Of a stretch of 64,000 nucleotides of DNA, positions 24,107 through 33,348 are shown piece by piece (the stretch's first letter is position 1; every line of letters starts with the position of its first letter). The position numbers and the translations under genes were made by a program. The stretch lies in the NCBI GenBank assembly GCA_028285525.1, contig JANQOZ010000122.1, positions 1 to 64,000 on the forward strand, read 5' to 3'. This stretch comes from Lysobacterales bacterium. Its GTDB lineage: Bacteria; Pseudomonadota; Gammaproteobacteria; Xanthomonadales; SZUA-38. The notes under the pieces are model-generated. The model had not been told where the DNA came from. It searched no databases and saw nothing but the letters and a program-made list of their open reading frames with translations.

Positions 24107-26254
24107 CTAGCTGACCTTTAGCAGTCCACGCTCTTCGAGCTCCAGCAGCAGGAGCTGCTGTACCAGAAAATCTTTGGTGGTTTCCGGATGGTCGAGATGC
24201 ACCCGCTCCAGGAACGGGCGTGCAGCCTCTTCGTCGTCTTTGTGCAGCAGCGCGCGAAAGGACGCCGCGATGAACTGTCCCGGCCGGGTGCTCAGGTCTT
24301 TGATCTTTCGGAGGCTGGCGGCCAGCGCAATCTCCTGGTCGGTAAGATCGGTGCCGAGCGGGTAGGCCGGCAACAGCCCGCTGTCCTGAAACGGCCGGAG
24401 CGTTTGTTTGATGCGCTCCGGCGTGTTCTGACGAGCCTCGTCGGGGATCAGGTAATCGCGTTCGACTTTCCCATGGTCCTTGGCAAAAGCCAGCAGCTCA
24501 TGCTGGAAGCGCGAGTCGGCGACGTTGATCAGGCGTTTGATGACGGTGGCGTCACTCTGGCCGCGGAGGTCGGCAACACCGTACTCGGTCACGATGACGT
24601 CGCGCAGATGCTTCGGAATGGTTGTGTACCCATAAAACGGCACAACGTTCGACTCCAGATTTCGGCCGTGGCCGCGGGTGCTTCGGATGCACAGGATCGA
24701 CCTTGCGCCCGGCAGGTCGTGCGCCATCGCCACAAAATTGTACTGTCCGCCAACGCCGCTGATGACGGTGCCGTCTTCCAGCGCGTCTGAGGCCACTGAG
24801 CCGTTCAGCGCCACCTTCATGCCGGTGTTGATGAAACGCGCATCGGTTCGCTGGGCGCAGTAAAGCGGATAGTCCAGCAGAAGCTGATTGGTCCTTCTGA
24901 CCCCCGTCATGCAGATCTGCTCGTGACGCGCCGGATCGAGCTCGCGAAGCTTCTGGTAGAAATCTGCGGGCCCCAGAAAAAAACCGCCGTGCAGTATCCG
25001 GCCGTTGCGCAGCGGCTGGTTTTCGAGCTGGTTCAGGAGCACCTCGCGGGTCTGCGGATCGTCCATGTTGCTGGACGTTGACCGGCCGTTGATCGTGAGC
25101 TGGTCACCCGCGAGCTCCGCGTCTGGCGGGAGGATGCCCCAGTGCTTGAGTTCGGCCATAGACCGATCGTCAAGAACGCGCGGAATGATCCCGCTTCGCC
25201 GGCCGTAGTCGAGCAGCCGCCCGTCGACGCGTGGCTCGATTTCCCCGCTGTTGAGCCCCTCCTGCAGCGGCAGGCTGTCATAGACCGGCCGTTTGACGAT
25301 GCCGCGCTCGATGAGATGCATCATGCCGTTGACGAACATTTCGGTGGAGACGTAAAGGCCTTGCCCAAAAGTGCCTAGCGGCTCGCGCAGCGGATTGGCG
25401 ATGCGGGTCAGGCTCTCGACCATCTGGTGATAGTCGTCGTTGCTTTGCTGACGAAGGATGCACGCGTGCGTGATGGCGTCACCCAAGGAGCCGATGCCGA
25501 TCTGCAGCGTCCCGCCATCACGGATCATTGTGCTGGCGTGCAGGGCCGTTGCGTAGTCGGTGAGAGGAACCGCGGCATTGGGTACCGCGAACAGCCGCTT
25601 ATCGTATTGCCGACTGTTGACCACCAGGTCGAACGCCTCACCCGGGACCTCGGCGTCGTGCTCCATAAAAGGCAGCTCCTGATGAACCTGCGCCAGCATC
25701 ATGATCGGAAGGTCGGCGGCCTCTTTTCGATCGATAAGCTCCAGCGTCACGTCAGGATTGCACGACAGGCTGAGGCGCAGACCCGCTTCGGTTTCTTTCG
25801 CGGCAACCAGCTGCACGAGCACGTTGATGCCGTAGGCGAGCATGTCCCGGCCGATGTGGGTGTAGTTGCTGGAGATGTAGTTCTGCTGGGCGACCGGCAG
25901 GTTTTTCATTGAGCCGGCTTTGAAGTACACCTCGCTGACGCGGATGTTGTGGGGCAGGGTGCCGGCTTTGAGCGGCTGGACGAACGCGAGCTCCTCGTAG
26001 TCACCAAACAGACGCTCCAGGATCGGCTCGGCCAGCCCGGCTTCGATGTGGCTCGCAGGCTTTGGAACTTCCAGACAAAGCGCCGTCACGATCTGCAGCG
26101 TCAGTGAGGGGTCCGCTTCGACCCTGCGGTAGAATGCATTCAGCAGCTGCACCGGTTTTCCCAGCGCCAGCGGCGCGCCGATCACGAGGTTCTTGCCGAC
26201 ACGGGCGATCGTTTGCTCTACACACTCTTCGACGGTCGGAACGGTGTTGGTCAC
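24107..26254 (-). CDS. Acetyl-CoA hydrolase/transferase family protein
   Basis: A 715-residue member of the family that includes succinyl-CoA:acetate CoA-transferase and acetyl-CoA hydrolase. The central and C-terminal regions hold IGIGSLGDA, ISGVGGQYNFVAMA and VVTEYGVADLRGQSD, where the Glu is the likely CoA-thioester nucleophile. It is longer than the usual 430-500 residues; the extra length is in the N-terminal half and a C-terminal helical tail (LDHPETTKDFLVQQLLLLELEERG). It interconverts acyl-CoA and free acid in the cytoplasm. The GTG start has GGAGA upstream. It stands alone, convergent with the glutaminyl cyclase gene. Confidence 0.82.
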   Translation of the reverse strand: MTNTVPTVEECVEQTIARVGKNLVIGAPLALGKPVQLLNAFYRRVEADPSLTLQIVTALCLEVPKPASHIEAGLAEPILERLFGDYEELAFVQPLKAGTLPHNIRVSEVYFKAGSMKNLPVAQQNYISSNYTHIGRDMLAYGINVLVQLVAAKETEAGLRLSLSCNPDVTLELIDRKEAADLPIMMLAQVHQELPFMEHDAEVPGEAFDLVVNSRQYDKRLFAVPNAAVPLTDYATALHASTMIRDGGTLQIGIGSLGDAITHACILRQQSNDDYHQMVESLTRIANPLREPLGTFGQGLYVSTEMFVNGMMHLIERGIVKRPVYDSLPLQEGLNSGEIEPRVDGRLLDYGRRSGIIPRVLDDRSMAELKHWGILPPDAELAGDQLTINGRSTSSNMDDPQTREVLLNQLENQPLRNGRILHGGFFLGPADFYQKLRELDPARHEQICMTGVRRTNQLLLDYPLYCAQRTDARFINTGMKVALNGSVASDALEDGTVISGVGGQYNFVAMAHDLPGARSILCIRSTRGHGRNLESNVVPFYGYTTIPKHLRDVIVTEYGVADLRGQSDATVIKRLINVADSRFQHELLAFAKDHGKVERDYLIPDEARQNTPERIKQTLRPFQDSGLLPAYPLGTDLTDQEIALAASLRKIKDLSTRPGQFIAASFRALLHKDDEEAARPFLERVHLDHPETTKDFLVQQLLLLELEERGLLKVS

Positions 26255-26394
26255 GGACTGGTCTCCACGATGGAATTGACGGCACGCCGGAGCGGCTGCT
26301 TAGTAAAGCGGAAATCGCTGCGGCGTGTTCTCGTGGATACTACGTAGCCGTACGGCGGTTCAGGCCGTCCGGTTTGCGGTGACCGGGCTGCCGG

Positions 26395-26823
26395 TCAGCT
26401 TTGGATGTAGCGCGTCAGCTGGTCGATCATTTCTTCCTGGTCGGCAATCCGACTCTTGACCAGGTCGCCGATGGATACAACGCCGATCAGATTACCATCG
26501 TCGAGCACCGGTAGATGCCGGATCCGATGCTGGGTCATCAGCGTCATACACTCGTCGACCGACTGGTCGGGCGAGACGCAGACCGGTTCCGCCGACATAG
26601 CTTCGGTGACCGGAGTACTGTCAGAACGACGGCCGGCAAGAATGACGTTACGGGCGTAATGCCGTTCGGTCAGGATGCCCAGAAGCTTTCCACCTTCGGT
26701 GACCAGAACCGAACCGATGTCGCGCTCTGCCATTTCCCGCACCGCGTCGAGCACCGAAGAGCCGGGCCCAATACAAACGACATCGCCGGTTTTGTGGTCT
26801 AGCAGCTGTCTTACCGTGTTCAT
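26395..26823 (-). CDS. Two-CBS-domain protein
   Basis: A 142-residue protein made of a tandem CBS pair. CBS1 is VVCIGPGSSVLDAVREMAERDIGSVLV with GILTERHYAR; CBS2 is PVCVSPDQSVDECMTLMTQHRIRHLPVLD with GVVSIGDLVK. Such stand-alone Bateman modules bind adenine nucleotides and report energy or redox state. The partner is unknown. ATG has AGGGAG upstream. It is divergent from the second CBS gene across about 195 bases, an arrangement suggesting shared regulation. Confidence 0.88.
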   Translation of the reverse strand: MNTVRQLLDHKTGDVVCIGPGSSVLDAVREMAERDIGSVLVTEGGKLLGILTERHYARNVILAGRRSDSTPVTEAMSAEPVCVSPDQSVDECMTLMTQHRIRHLPVLDDGNLIGVVSIGDLVKSRIADQEEMIDQLTRYIQS

Positions 26824-27018
26824 CTCGGTCTCCCTAAGGCTGGAAAATTTGGTCGTCTTCAGTGCGCTCGTTGGTTCATCCTTGCCTTAGTGTACTCCTT
26901 CAGCGTGCTCCCCGGGGCCAGGCGGGCGGATTGGCGGCTGCGACCTGTGGAAACTACGGAGCCCTAACGTCCGGGTTTTTCTGCATGCTGAAAGGAAGAT
27001 TTGCAACGTGGAGCGGGT

Positions 27019-27441
27019 ATGAATATCAAGGTGGACGAACTGATGAGCCAGAGCGTGGTTACCGCCGAACCTCATCAGAGCGTCGAGCATGTGCGCAAAA
27101 TGCTCGATAACAACAACATTAGCGCCGTGCCCGTCGTGGACACCCACGGCGAGCCCGTTGGCATTGTCTCGCGAACCGACCTGGCGATGGACCTGAAGCC
27201 GGGTTCACCTATCAGCAACATGATGACGGAAAAGGTGCTGGTGGTGCCGAAGTATGAGGACGTCAGCATCGCGGCCCGCGTTATGCGAAACCATGGAATC
27301 CACCGCGTCGTGGTGACCCATGAAAAGCAGGTTGTCGGCGTGCTCAGCGCGTTTGATCTGCTGAAGCTCGTCGAAGGACATCGCTACGTCGCGAAGAATC
27401 CGCCGACGCCGTCTAAGCGGAAGGGCAGCAAACGCCACTAG
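27019..27441 (+). CDS. Two-CBS-domain protein
   Basis: A 140-residue tandem CBS protein: VDELMSQSVVTAEPHQSVEHVRKMLDNNNISAVPVVD with GIVSRTDLAMD, then MMTEKVLVVPKYEDVSIAARVMRNHGIHRVVV with GVLSAFDLLKLV, and a Lys/Arg-rich tail. It is a paralogue, not a close copy, of the protein encoded divergently at 26395. The basic tail could contact nucleic acid or a partner. An in-frame TTG 18 bases upstream is possible but the ATG has GGAG upstream. Its gene is convergent with the PRPP synthetase-like gene. Confidence 0.87.
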   Translation: MNIKVDELMSQSVVTAEPHQSVEHVRKMLDNNNISAVPVVDTHGEPVGIVSRTDLAMDLKPGSPISNMMTEKVLVVPKYEDVSIAARVMRNHGIHRVVVTHEKQVVGVLSAFDLLKLVEGHRYVAKNPPTPSKRKGSKRH

Positions 27442-27459
27442 CGGACGCTTAGCGGGAGC

Positions 27460-28344
27460 TCAGGTCTCCAGCGCCTCGGCCAGGAGATGGTCGAGGTGAA
27501 CCCGGTTGGTGCTGTGGGGAATGGCGTCGGTACTCCACACGTGCCGGATACCCGAGGCGGTAAGACGTTCCAGCGCGTCGCCGGCGAACAGTGCGTGGGT
27601 CACCAGCACGTCAACTGACGCCGCCTGCTTCGCCAGGAGCAGCTCGCCGGCAACCCGCAGCGTGCTGCCGGTGCTGGCGACATCGTCCACCAGCACCGTA
27701 TGCCGGTCGCGGTAATTCATGGTCGGCAGCTCGATCTCCACATCGCGATCGCCGTGGCGAACCTTTCTTCCCACCACAAAATCGAGCTGCTGCTCCCGGG
27801 CGATGGCGCCGACCCACTGCTCCGACTCTTCGTCCGGACCGACCAGCAGCGGGTTGTCGAGCTGACCCTTGAGAAAACTCGCGAGAACCGGCGCCGTATC
27901 GGGTACCTGGGGTCTGCTGACGGGTACCGCTTCGCCGAGGCTGTGGACCCGATGCAGGTGAGGATCTACGGTAATCAGTCCGTCGAAATGCTGGGCGAGT
28001 AGAGCGCCCAAGATGCGCTGGCTCACCGCCTCGCCGGGCGTAAAGGCGATGTCCTGGCGCATGTAGCAGAGATACGGCGCCACCAGCGTCAAGTCGATGG
28101 CGCCGAGCTGGCGGGCCGTGGCGGCAGCGAGAAACAGCTCGATCAGCTTGTGATCAGGGTCATTCAGCGACCGGCAGAAAACCACTCGATCGGGCAGTGA
28201 ACCCGGAAGCTGCACACGCCTCTCCCCATCCGGAAATTGATGCACGCTGACTTCAGCGAAGTCATACCCGCAGGCTTCGGCCAGGCGCCGGCCCGCCTCG
28301 GCATACTCGGAAAAACCCAGCACGAGCGTAGCGTTATCAGTCAT
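27460..28344 (-). CDS. prs: Ribose-phosphate diphosphokinase (PRPP synthetase) homologue
   Basis: A 294-residue phosphoribosyltransferase-fold protein. The PRPP-synthetase motifs are present: HQFPDGERRVQL, the APYLCYMRQDIAFTPGEAVS catalytic loop region, HLHRVHSLG, and the PRPP-binding VLVDDVASTGSTL. It is shorter than housekeeping Prs (about 315) and is the variant paired with thymidine phosphorylase-like genes; here the pair overlaps by one base (TGATG). It should make PRPP from ribose 5-phosphate and ATP, or act on a related sugar bisphosphate product of its partner. The latter is speculative. Confidence 0.85.
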   Translation of the reverse strand: MTDNATLVLGFSEYAEAGRRLAEACGYDFAEVSVHQFPDGERRVQLPGSLPDRVVFCRSLNDPDHKLIELFLAAATARQLGAIDLTLVAPYLCYMRQDIAFTPGEAVSQRILGALLAQHFDGLITVDPHLHRVHSLGEAVPVSRPQVPDTAPVLASFLKGQLDNPLLVGPDEESEQWVGAIAREQQLDFVVGRKVRHGDRDVEIELPTMNYRDRHTVLVDDVASTGSTLRVAGELLLAKQAASVDVLVTHALFAGDALERLTASGIRHVWSTDAIPHSTNRVHLDHLLAEALET

Positions 28345-29924
28345 CAGTCTTCCCGATTTGCGGTCGCCACCGACCGGTAGCCGTTAGCCGCCAGCTCAAC
28401 GGGCTGCCGGTCGGTGATGGTGTAGCCGGTGGCCCTGCTGACGAAGTCACTCGCGAAGCGGGCGTCTGCCGGGAAATCGGCGCGGATCTCGTAGAGGGGT
28501 TCTCCCTGTTCCACCCGGTCGCCGAGTTTCTTGAGCAGGTCTACGCCAGCGCCGGGGTCCATGGGCGCACCGGCCAGGCGCGCAACCCGCGCCATGTGCA
28601 GATTGTCGATCCCCTCGACCCAGCCGCTCCTGGGCGCTGTCACCAGCTGCTTCAGGCGCCCGGCGGCCGGGGGCTGCGACACGCGCCCCTGCGCGTCGAT
28701 GATGGCCTCCATCTTGGCCAGGGCACGGCCGGAGTCCAGGATATCTCTGGCAATCGTGAATCCCTGTCCGCCCCGCACGTCCGGGTCAAATTCGATCACC
28801 CGCCCGGCGAGGCGCAAGGATTTCTGGCGCAGGTCCTGCGGTGCCTCCGGGTCGTTGTGCAGTACCTGCATCACGTCACGGGCTTCCAGCACCGGCCCGA
28901 TCCCCCGGCCGATCGGCTCCAAGGCGTCGGTGATCACGGTTTGGATGTGCAGCCCGAGGCGGTCGCCGACATACTCAAACAGCTTTCGCAGGGTCAGGGC
29001 ATCAGCCATCGACCTCACCTTTGCCGTCGGTCCCACGGGGATATCGATCAGCAGGTGGGTTGAACCCGCAGCGAGCTTTTTCGACAGGATGGATGCAACC
29101 ATCTGGCCCGGCGAGTCGATCGACAGCGGACGTTCAACGGAGATCATCAGGTCGTCCATGGGAGCGAGTTTGGCCGTTCCGCCCCACGCCAGGCAGCCCC
29201 GGTGCCGCCGCACCACCTGCTGCAGTTGCTCCGGCGGCAGGTCGACCTCAGCCAGCACGGCCATGGTGTCGGCCGTGCCCGCGGGTGAGGTGATCGCTCT
29301 GCTGGAGGTCTTTGGAATAAACATGCCGTGGGCGGCAACGATGGGCACAACCAGCATGGTGGTGCGATTGCCGGGAATGCCGCCGATGCAGTGTTTGTCG
29401 GCCACCACCGGTTCGTCCCAGCGCAGCCGCTCCCCGGTCTCCAGCATCGCGCGGCAAAGATGAAGGACCTCCTCGCGCTCAAGACCGCTTTGCACCGAGG
29501 CCACGAGAAAAGCGGCGATCTCCGGCTTGGAATAGCGATTGCCGACAATATCCTGGGCGATGTGACGAAAGTCGTCGCCGGAGAGCGCCTCCCCGGCAAT
29601 TTTCCGCCGGACCGCTTCGAGCGAGGGCGGGGGCTCAGCGTGCGACACGCTGCAGCGGTGGCCCTCCTCAAGGCCCAGCTGATCGAACGCGGACTCCGCC
29701 AAGCCGATTTCATCGGTGGCGACGATGCCTGTGTCGTCGACCACGTTCAGCACGGCGAGCAGCGGCTGGGTGCGGTCGCTGGCCAGTACCTCCAGCTTGG
29801 CCAGGGCCTGAAAGCCTTCGGTCCGATAGATTTCACAGTCGCGGTGCAGGTAAGCGACGTTCTCGCGATAGGTATCGATCGCCACCCGGCGAACCTTCAG
29901 GGTTTGGCCGTTGGTGCTGCTCAT
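28344..29924 (-). CDS. Thymidine phosphorylase/AMP phosphorylase-like protein
   Basis: A 526-residue protein. An N-terminal double-psi-like region of about 90 residues precedes the pyrimidine-nucleoside phosphorylase fold: [38 protein letters not shown] and [12 protein letters not shown]. The extra N-terminal domain and the [15 protein letters not shown] motif resemble the archaeal AMP phosphorylase branch (AMP + Pi to adenine + ribose 1,5-bisphosphate) rather than classical DeoA. Substrate is unproven. The ATG at 29924 is preferred over a TTG 33 bases upstream. It is first in a two-gene operon with prs. Confidence 0.83.
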   Translation of the reverse strand: MSSTNGQTLKVRRVAIDTYRENVAYLHRDCEIYRTEGFQALAKLEVLASDRTQPLLAVLNVVDDTGIVATDEIGLAESAFDQLGLEEGHRCSVSHAEPPPSLEAVRRKIAGEALSGDDFRHIAQDIVGNRYSKPEIAAFLVASVQSGLEREEVLHLCRAMLETGERLRWDEPVVADKHCIGGIPGNRTTMLVVPIVAAHGMFIPKTSSRAITSPAGTADTMAVLAEVDLPPEQLQQVVRRHRGCLAWGGTAKLAPMDDLMISVERPLSIDSPGQMVASILSKKLAAGSTHLLIDIPVGPTAKVRSMADALTLRKLFEYVGDRLGLHIQTVITDALEPIGRGIGPVLEARDVMQVLHNDPEAPQDLRQKSLRLAGRVIEFDPDVRGGQGFTIARDILDSGRALAKMEAIIDAQGRVSQPPAAGRLKQLVTAPRSGWVEGIDNLHMARVARLAGAPMDPGAGVDLLKKLGDRVEQGEPLYEIRADFPADARFASDFVSRATGYTITDRQPVELAANGYRSVATANRED

Positions 29925-29940
29925 CTGATCAGATCTGTCC

Positions 29941-30016
29941 CGCGCTAGTTGTGGCAAGCCCCAGTGGATCGACCGACATCCTAACCCTAATTTTCTGACT
30001 CTGCGCAGCTAGCGCG
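29941..30016. repeat. Inverted repeat flanking the divergent promoter region
   Basis: CGCGCTAG (29941-29948) is repeated in inverted orientation as CTAGCGCG (30009-30016); extending to eleven bases leaves one mismatch. The sites flank 60 bases containing an AT-richer TAACCCTAATTTTCTGAC stretch between the phosphorylase gene and the haem protein gene. They could be binding sites of one regulator; low certainty. Confidence 0.3.
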
Positions 30017-30077
30017 TAGAATGATGGAAAAACCTTTTGGCCTGCGACACTTGAGAAGAAGGATCGGCAAACGGCGT

Positions 30078-30680
30078 ATGTTCACGGTAACGAAAATCGG
30101 ATTAGCGAGCCTTTGGCTGGCATTAGCTGGCTTCACGGCAGGGGTTGCGAACGCGGCCGAGCTTTCGCGGCTCGACGAGAGCCGTGCCCTGGCGCAATCG
30201 TTCGGCCAGCGATTGAAAGGCGAGCTGACGGCAGCGATGGCTGCTGGTGGGCCCGTTGAGGCGGTAAAGGTCTGCCGGGATCGCGCGCCCCAGCTGGCGT
30301 CCGAGCTGTCGCGCAGCAGCGGCGCCCGCGTCGCGCGGACCAGTCTTCGCTATCGCAATCCGATCAACGCACCTGATCCGTGGGAGGCGCAAATGCTCGC
30401 GGAGTTCGAGCGTCTTGTGGCCAGCGGGCAGACCGATCCAGCCGATCTTGAGGTGAGCCAGACGTCGACGACGGGTCGTTTCCACTACCTTTCCGCGATC
30501 CGCACCCAGCCGCTCTGCCTGACGTGTCACGGCAGCGCTATCGACCCGGCCACGGCTGCCGAGCTGAATGCTGCGTATCCCCATGATCTGGCCACCGGCT
30601 ACACCGCAGGCGAGGTTCGGGGCGCGTTCAGCATCGTCTGGCCGCGTGAAACGCAAACTGCTGAGGAGCTTCGGCCATGA
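30078..30680 (+). CDS. DUF3365 (Tll0287-like) c-type haem protein
   Basis: A 200-residue exported protein: signal sequence LASLWLALAGFTAGVANAAE, then a helical region with VEAVKVCRDRAPQLASEL, and a single c-haem motif CLTCHG (Cys147 to His151). The order SAIRTQPLCLTCHG followed by YPHDLATGYTAGEVRGAFSIVWP is typical of the Tll0287-like family, PAS-like periplasmic haem domains suggested to sense redox or gas ligands. An upstream ATG at 30021 would place 19 basic residues before the signal. It overlaps the SDR gene (ATGA). Confidence 0.85.
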   Translation: MFTVTKIGLASLWLALAGFTAGVANAAELSRLDESRALAQSFGQRLKGELTAAMAAGGPVEAVKVCRDRAPQLASELSRSSGARVARTSLRYRNPINAPDPWEAQMLAEFERLVASGQTDPADLEVSQTSTTGRFHYLSAIRTQPLCLTCHGSAIDPATAAELNAAYPHDLATGYTAGEVRGAFSIVWPRETQTAEELRP

Positions 30681-31573
30681 CTACGGAAAACCCAACGATC
30701 GATTTAACCGGGCAGGTGGCAATTGTGACCGGCGCAGGCCAGGGGCTGGGGCGGGCGCACGCGCTGGCGCTTGCCCGGCGGGGAGCAAAGGTGGTGGTGA
30801 ACGATCTGGGTAGTGCCGGCGCACCGTCCTCTGCGCTGGCCGTTGCGGCCGAGATCGAAGCGGCCGGAGGTGAGGCGATGGCGGACGGCGCCAACGTCGC
30901 GGATACCGCCCAGGTTGAAGCGATGGTGGCGGCAGCGGTCGGTCGCTGGGGGCGTGTCGATGTCCTGGTCAACAATGCCGGAATTCTTCGCGATCGGTCG
31001 TTTGCCAAAATGTCGATGGCGGAGTTTCGCGAGGTGATCGAGGTGCACCTGATCGGGTCTGCCAACTGCGCCAAGGCCGTGTGGAGCACGATGCGCGAGC
31101 AGGCCTACGGCCGGATTGTCTTCACGACTTCGGGAACCGGGCTGTGGGGGAATTTCGGGCAGGCCAACTATGCCGCGGCGAAGATGGGCATGGTGGGGCT
31201 CATGAACACGCTCCACATCGAAGGCGCCAAGTACAATATTCGAGTTAAATGTCTCGCCCCGACAGCCGGGACGGCGATGATGGAGGGGCTGGTATCCGAG
31301 GAGGTCTATAGCGCCCTGACGCCCGAATCGGTGAGCCCGGGCGTCGTGTTTCTGACCGGGCCGGAAGCACCCAGCAAGACGGTCCTCTGCGCCGGGGGCG
31401 GTTCCTACGCGGTCTATAAGGGTTTTGAAACGCGCGGCGCAACGCTGGGCCGTGGCGACGACGCGGCGGAACAGCTCGCGGATGCCTGGAGCTGCGTCCT
31501 GGACGAAGAGGGTATGCAGACCAACGACGGCGCGTTCCGCCAGACCGAGCGCTACATGCAGAACCTCAAGTGA
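30677..31573 (+). CDS. Short-chain dehydrogenase (hydroxyacyl-CoA dehydrogenase-like)
   Basis: A 298-residue SDR. The NAD(P)-binding TGAGQGLGRAHALALARRGAKVVVNDLG with acidic Asp at the end of the second strand indicates NAD preference. NNAGILRDRSF is the NNAG motif, a Ser lies in TTSGTGLWGNFGQ, and the YxxxK is YAAAK. The sequence resembles the dehydrogenase domain of peroxisomal multifunctional enzyme type 2, which oxidises 3-hydroxyacyl-CoA. The four-base overlap with the haem protein gene implies co-transcription, although the functional link is not obvious. Confidence 0.87.
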   Translation: MTTENPTIDLTGQVAIVTGAGQGLGRAHALALARRGAKVVVNDLGSAGAPSSALAVAAEIEAAGGEAMADGANVADTAQVEAMVAAAVGRWGRVDVLVNNAGILRDRSFAKMSMAEFREVIEVHLIGSANCAKAVWSTMREQAYGRIVFTTSGTGLWGNFGQANYAAAKMGMVGLMNTLHIEGAKYNIRVKCLAPTAGTAMMEGLVSEEVYSALTPESVSPGVVFLTGPEAPSKTVLCAGGGSYAVYKGFETRGATLGRGDDAAEQLADAWSCVLDEEGMQTNDGAFRQTERYMQNLK

Positions 31574-31579
31574 TCGCTG

Positions 31580-32191
31580 TTAATCCTCCCAGATGTTGGG
31601 AATGACCCGGCTGGAGTAACCGCTGACAAACGGCGACGCGGACCCCGTCTGGGGGTCGAACACGGAGCGGGTGATCCGTCCGATGTTGGCGCCGTAGACG
31701 TGGATGCTGATCGCGTCACCCGGTCCCGGGTTAACAACCTGGTGCACGTCGCCGCCCGCCGGCGTAAACGCGACGACGTCGCCGGGCCGCGTTGTCTCCG
31801 GGTTCCCGGACACCAGCTGGCCTTTGTTACGAACGGTGTAGGGCGTTGACACCTCGGTGCCTCGCAGCTGACCGATGGCGCCCCACACGGTGTGATCGTG
31901 TATCGGCGTGCGCTGCCCGGCTGCCCAGACAAAGCTCACCACGCTGAAGCGCTCGAGCGGGTCACAGTAGAGCAGGTACTGGCGGTAGGTCTCGGAGTCG
32001 GGCTGCGCGAACGTCTCGGGCAGCCACTCGTCTTCCGATACCAGCTGTGCCAGCAGGTCAGGGAGCGGCGCTGGGTACCCCTCCTCGGTGTCTCCGGTGT
32101 CGATGGCTTCGGTCAGCGCGACCACAAACCGGCGCAGGGGGTTCGCTGCGTGTTCTGCGCCCGCGTTCGTTGTTTCGTGCTGCTCCGTCAT
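31580..32191 (-). CDS. Gln-type thiol dioxygenase, probable 3-mercaptopropionate dioxygenase
   Basis: A 203-residue cupin of the cysteine-dioxygenase superfamily. Iron ligands are His98, His100 (PIHDH) and His150 (GDVHQV). The second-sphere Ser162-His164-Tyr166 triad (ISIHVYG) is present. The substrate-binding position is Gln71 in YRQYLL rather than the Arg of mammalian-type cysteine dioxygenases; this Gln form is the bacterial class shown to prefer 3-mercaptopropionate. It oxidises the thiol to a sulfinate. It overlaps the class III CoA-transferase gene by four bases, supporting a route thiol to sulfinate to sulfinate-CoA. Confidence 0.85.
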   Translation of the reverse strand: MTEQHETTNAGAEHAANPLRRFVVALTEAIDTGDTEEGYPAPLPDLLAQLVSEDEWLPETFAQPDSETYRQYLLYCDPLERFSVVSFVWAAGQRTPIHDHTVWGAIGQLRGTEVSTPYTVRNKGQLVSGNPETTRPGDVVAFTPAGGDVHQVVNPGPGDAISIHVYGANIGRITRSVFDPQTGSASPFVSGYSSRVIPNIWED

Positions 32192-33348
32192 GTCGACGGC
32201 ATTGCCGAGTAAGGCATGGAAAGCTCCGCCAGGATCTCTTCGGTATGCTCGCCCAGCTCCGGTGGCGGCCGGTATATCGGCGCGTTCTGGCCGTCGATCA
32301 ACGCGGGAAAACCGAAGGTCTTTGTGGTGACGCCCGAGGGCAGGTTGAGGTCGGTGACCCAGCCAGCGTGTGCGACCTGTGGATCGTCCAGCGCCTCGCG
32401 ATAGGCGTTGATGGGTTCGCAGGGCACGCCTCTTGCGCGGAGCCGCTGGATCCAGACGGCGGCGTCCTCCTTAGCAAAAATCTGCTCCAGCAGCGTCTTG
32501 AGCTGGACCTGGTTACGAGCGCGGTCGGTGGTTGTGAGATAGTCGGAATGATCGGTCAGCTCAGGTCGATCGATCACCTCGCAGACCGAGGCCCACAGCT
32601 TGTCGTTGCCGGCCGCCAGCACGAAGTGTGTATCGCGAGCCTTGAACGCCTGGTAAGGCGCATTGCGCGGATGGGCTGAACCGAGCTTTCCTGGATTGAT
32701 GTCAGTGCCGAAGAACTCACTGGTCTGCAGCGCCGCCACACCCAGGCTCGCGCCGAGCATCGACATGTCGACAAAACCGCCGGGACCACCATCCGCGACA
32801 CGCCTGAGCAGCGCCGCGATGGTGTATGCGGCGTAAAGGCCCGCGCAGAAGTCCGACACAGGAACCCCTGCCTTAACCGGCTCCTCCCCTTCCTGACCAG
32901 TGACGCTCATAATCCCGGAAGCGGCCTGAACGGTGACGTCGAAGCCGCCATCGGTTGCTCGCGGCCCGCTTTGGCCAAAGGCCGAGATCGCGCAGTACAC
33001 CAGCTTTGGCTGAAGCGCCTTCGCGTCGTCATAGGAGAGCCCGAGGCGAGCCATGACGCCCGGGCGGTTGTTTTCGATCACCACGTCGGCGCCGCTGACA
33101 AGCTTGCGGGCGGCTTCCCTGCCGGATTCCGATTTCAGGTCCAGCACTACCGAACGCTTGTTGCGATTGAGCGACGCAAAGTTTTCGCTGTAGCCTTCGG
33201 TCAGCGGCGGCCAGGCGCGCATCGAGTCACCCTGGCGTGGCTCCACCTTGATGACGTCTGCGCCAAGGTCCGCGAGCAGCATGCCCGCATAGGGGCCGGC
33301 GGCCACCTGGCAGAACTCAATGACGCGAATGCCGGTCAGTGGCTGCAC
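32188..33348 (-). CDS. Class III CoA-transferase (CaiB/BaiF)
   Basis: A 386-residue family III CoA-transferase. Hallmarks are IRVIEFCQVAAGPYAGMLLADLGADVIKVE, the segment GDSMRAWPP, NRNKRSVVLDLK, and the catalytic Asp166 in VPVSDFCAG. The C-terminal LGEHTEEIL is standard. It moves CoA between acids in the cytoplasm. The gene lies between an HxlR regulator and a Gln-type thiol dioxygenase with overlaps on both sides. That context fits the succinyl-CoA:3-sulfinopropionate CoA-transferases (Act) of mercaptopropionate degraders, but formyl- or other transferases cannot be excluded. Confidence 0.86.
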   Translation of the reverse strand: MQPLTGIRVIEFCQVAAGPYAGMLLADLGADVIKVEPRQGDSMRAWPPLTEGYSENFASLNRNKRSVVLDLKSESGREAARKLVSGADVVIENNRPGVMARLGLSYDDAKALQPKLVYCAISAFGQSGPRATDGGFDVTVQAASGIMSVTGQEGEEPVKAGVPVSDFCAGLYAAYTIAALLRRVADGGPGGFVDMSMLGASLGVAALQTSEFFGTDINPGKLGSAHPRNAPYQAFKARDTHFVLAAGNDKLWASVCEVIDRPELTDHSDYLTTTDRARNQVQLKTLLEQIFAKEDAAVWIQRLRARGVPCEPINAYREALDDPQVAHAGWVTDLNLPSGVTTKTFGFPALIDGQNAPIYRPPPELGEHTEEILAELSMPYSAMPST

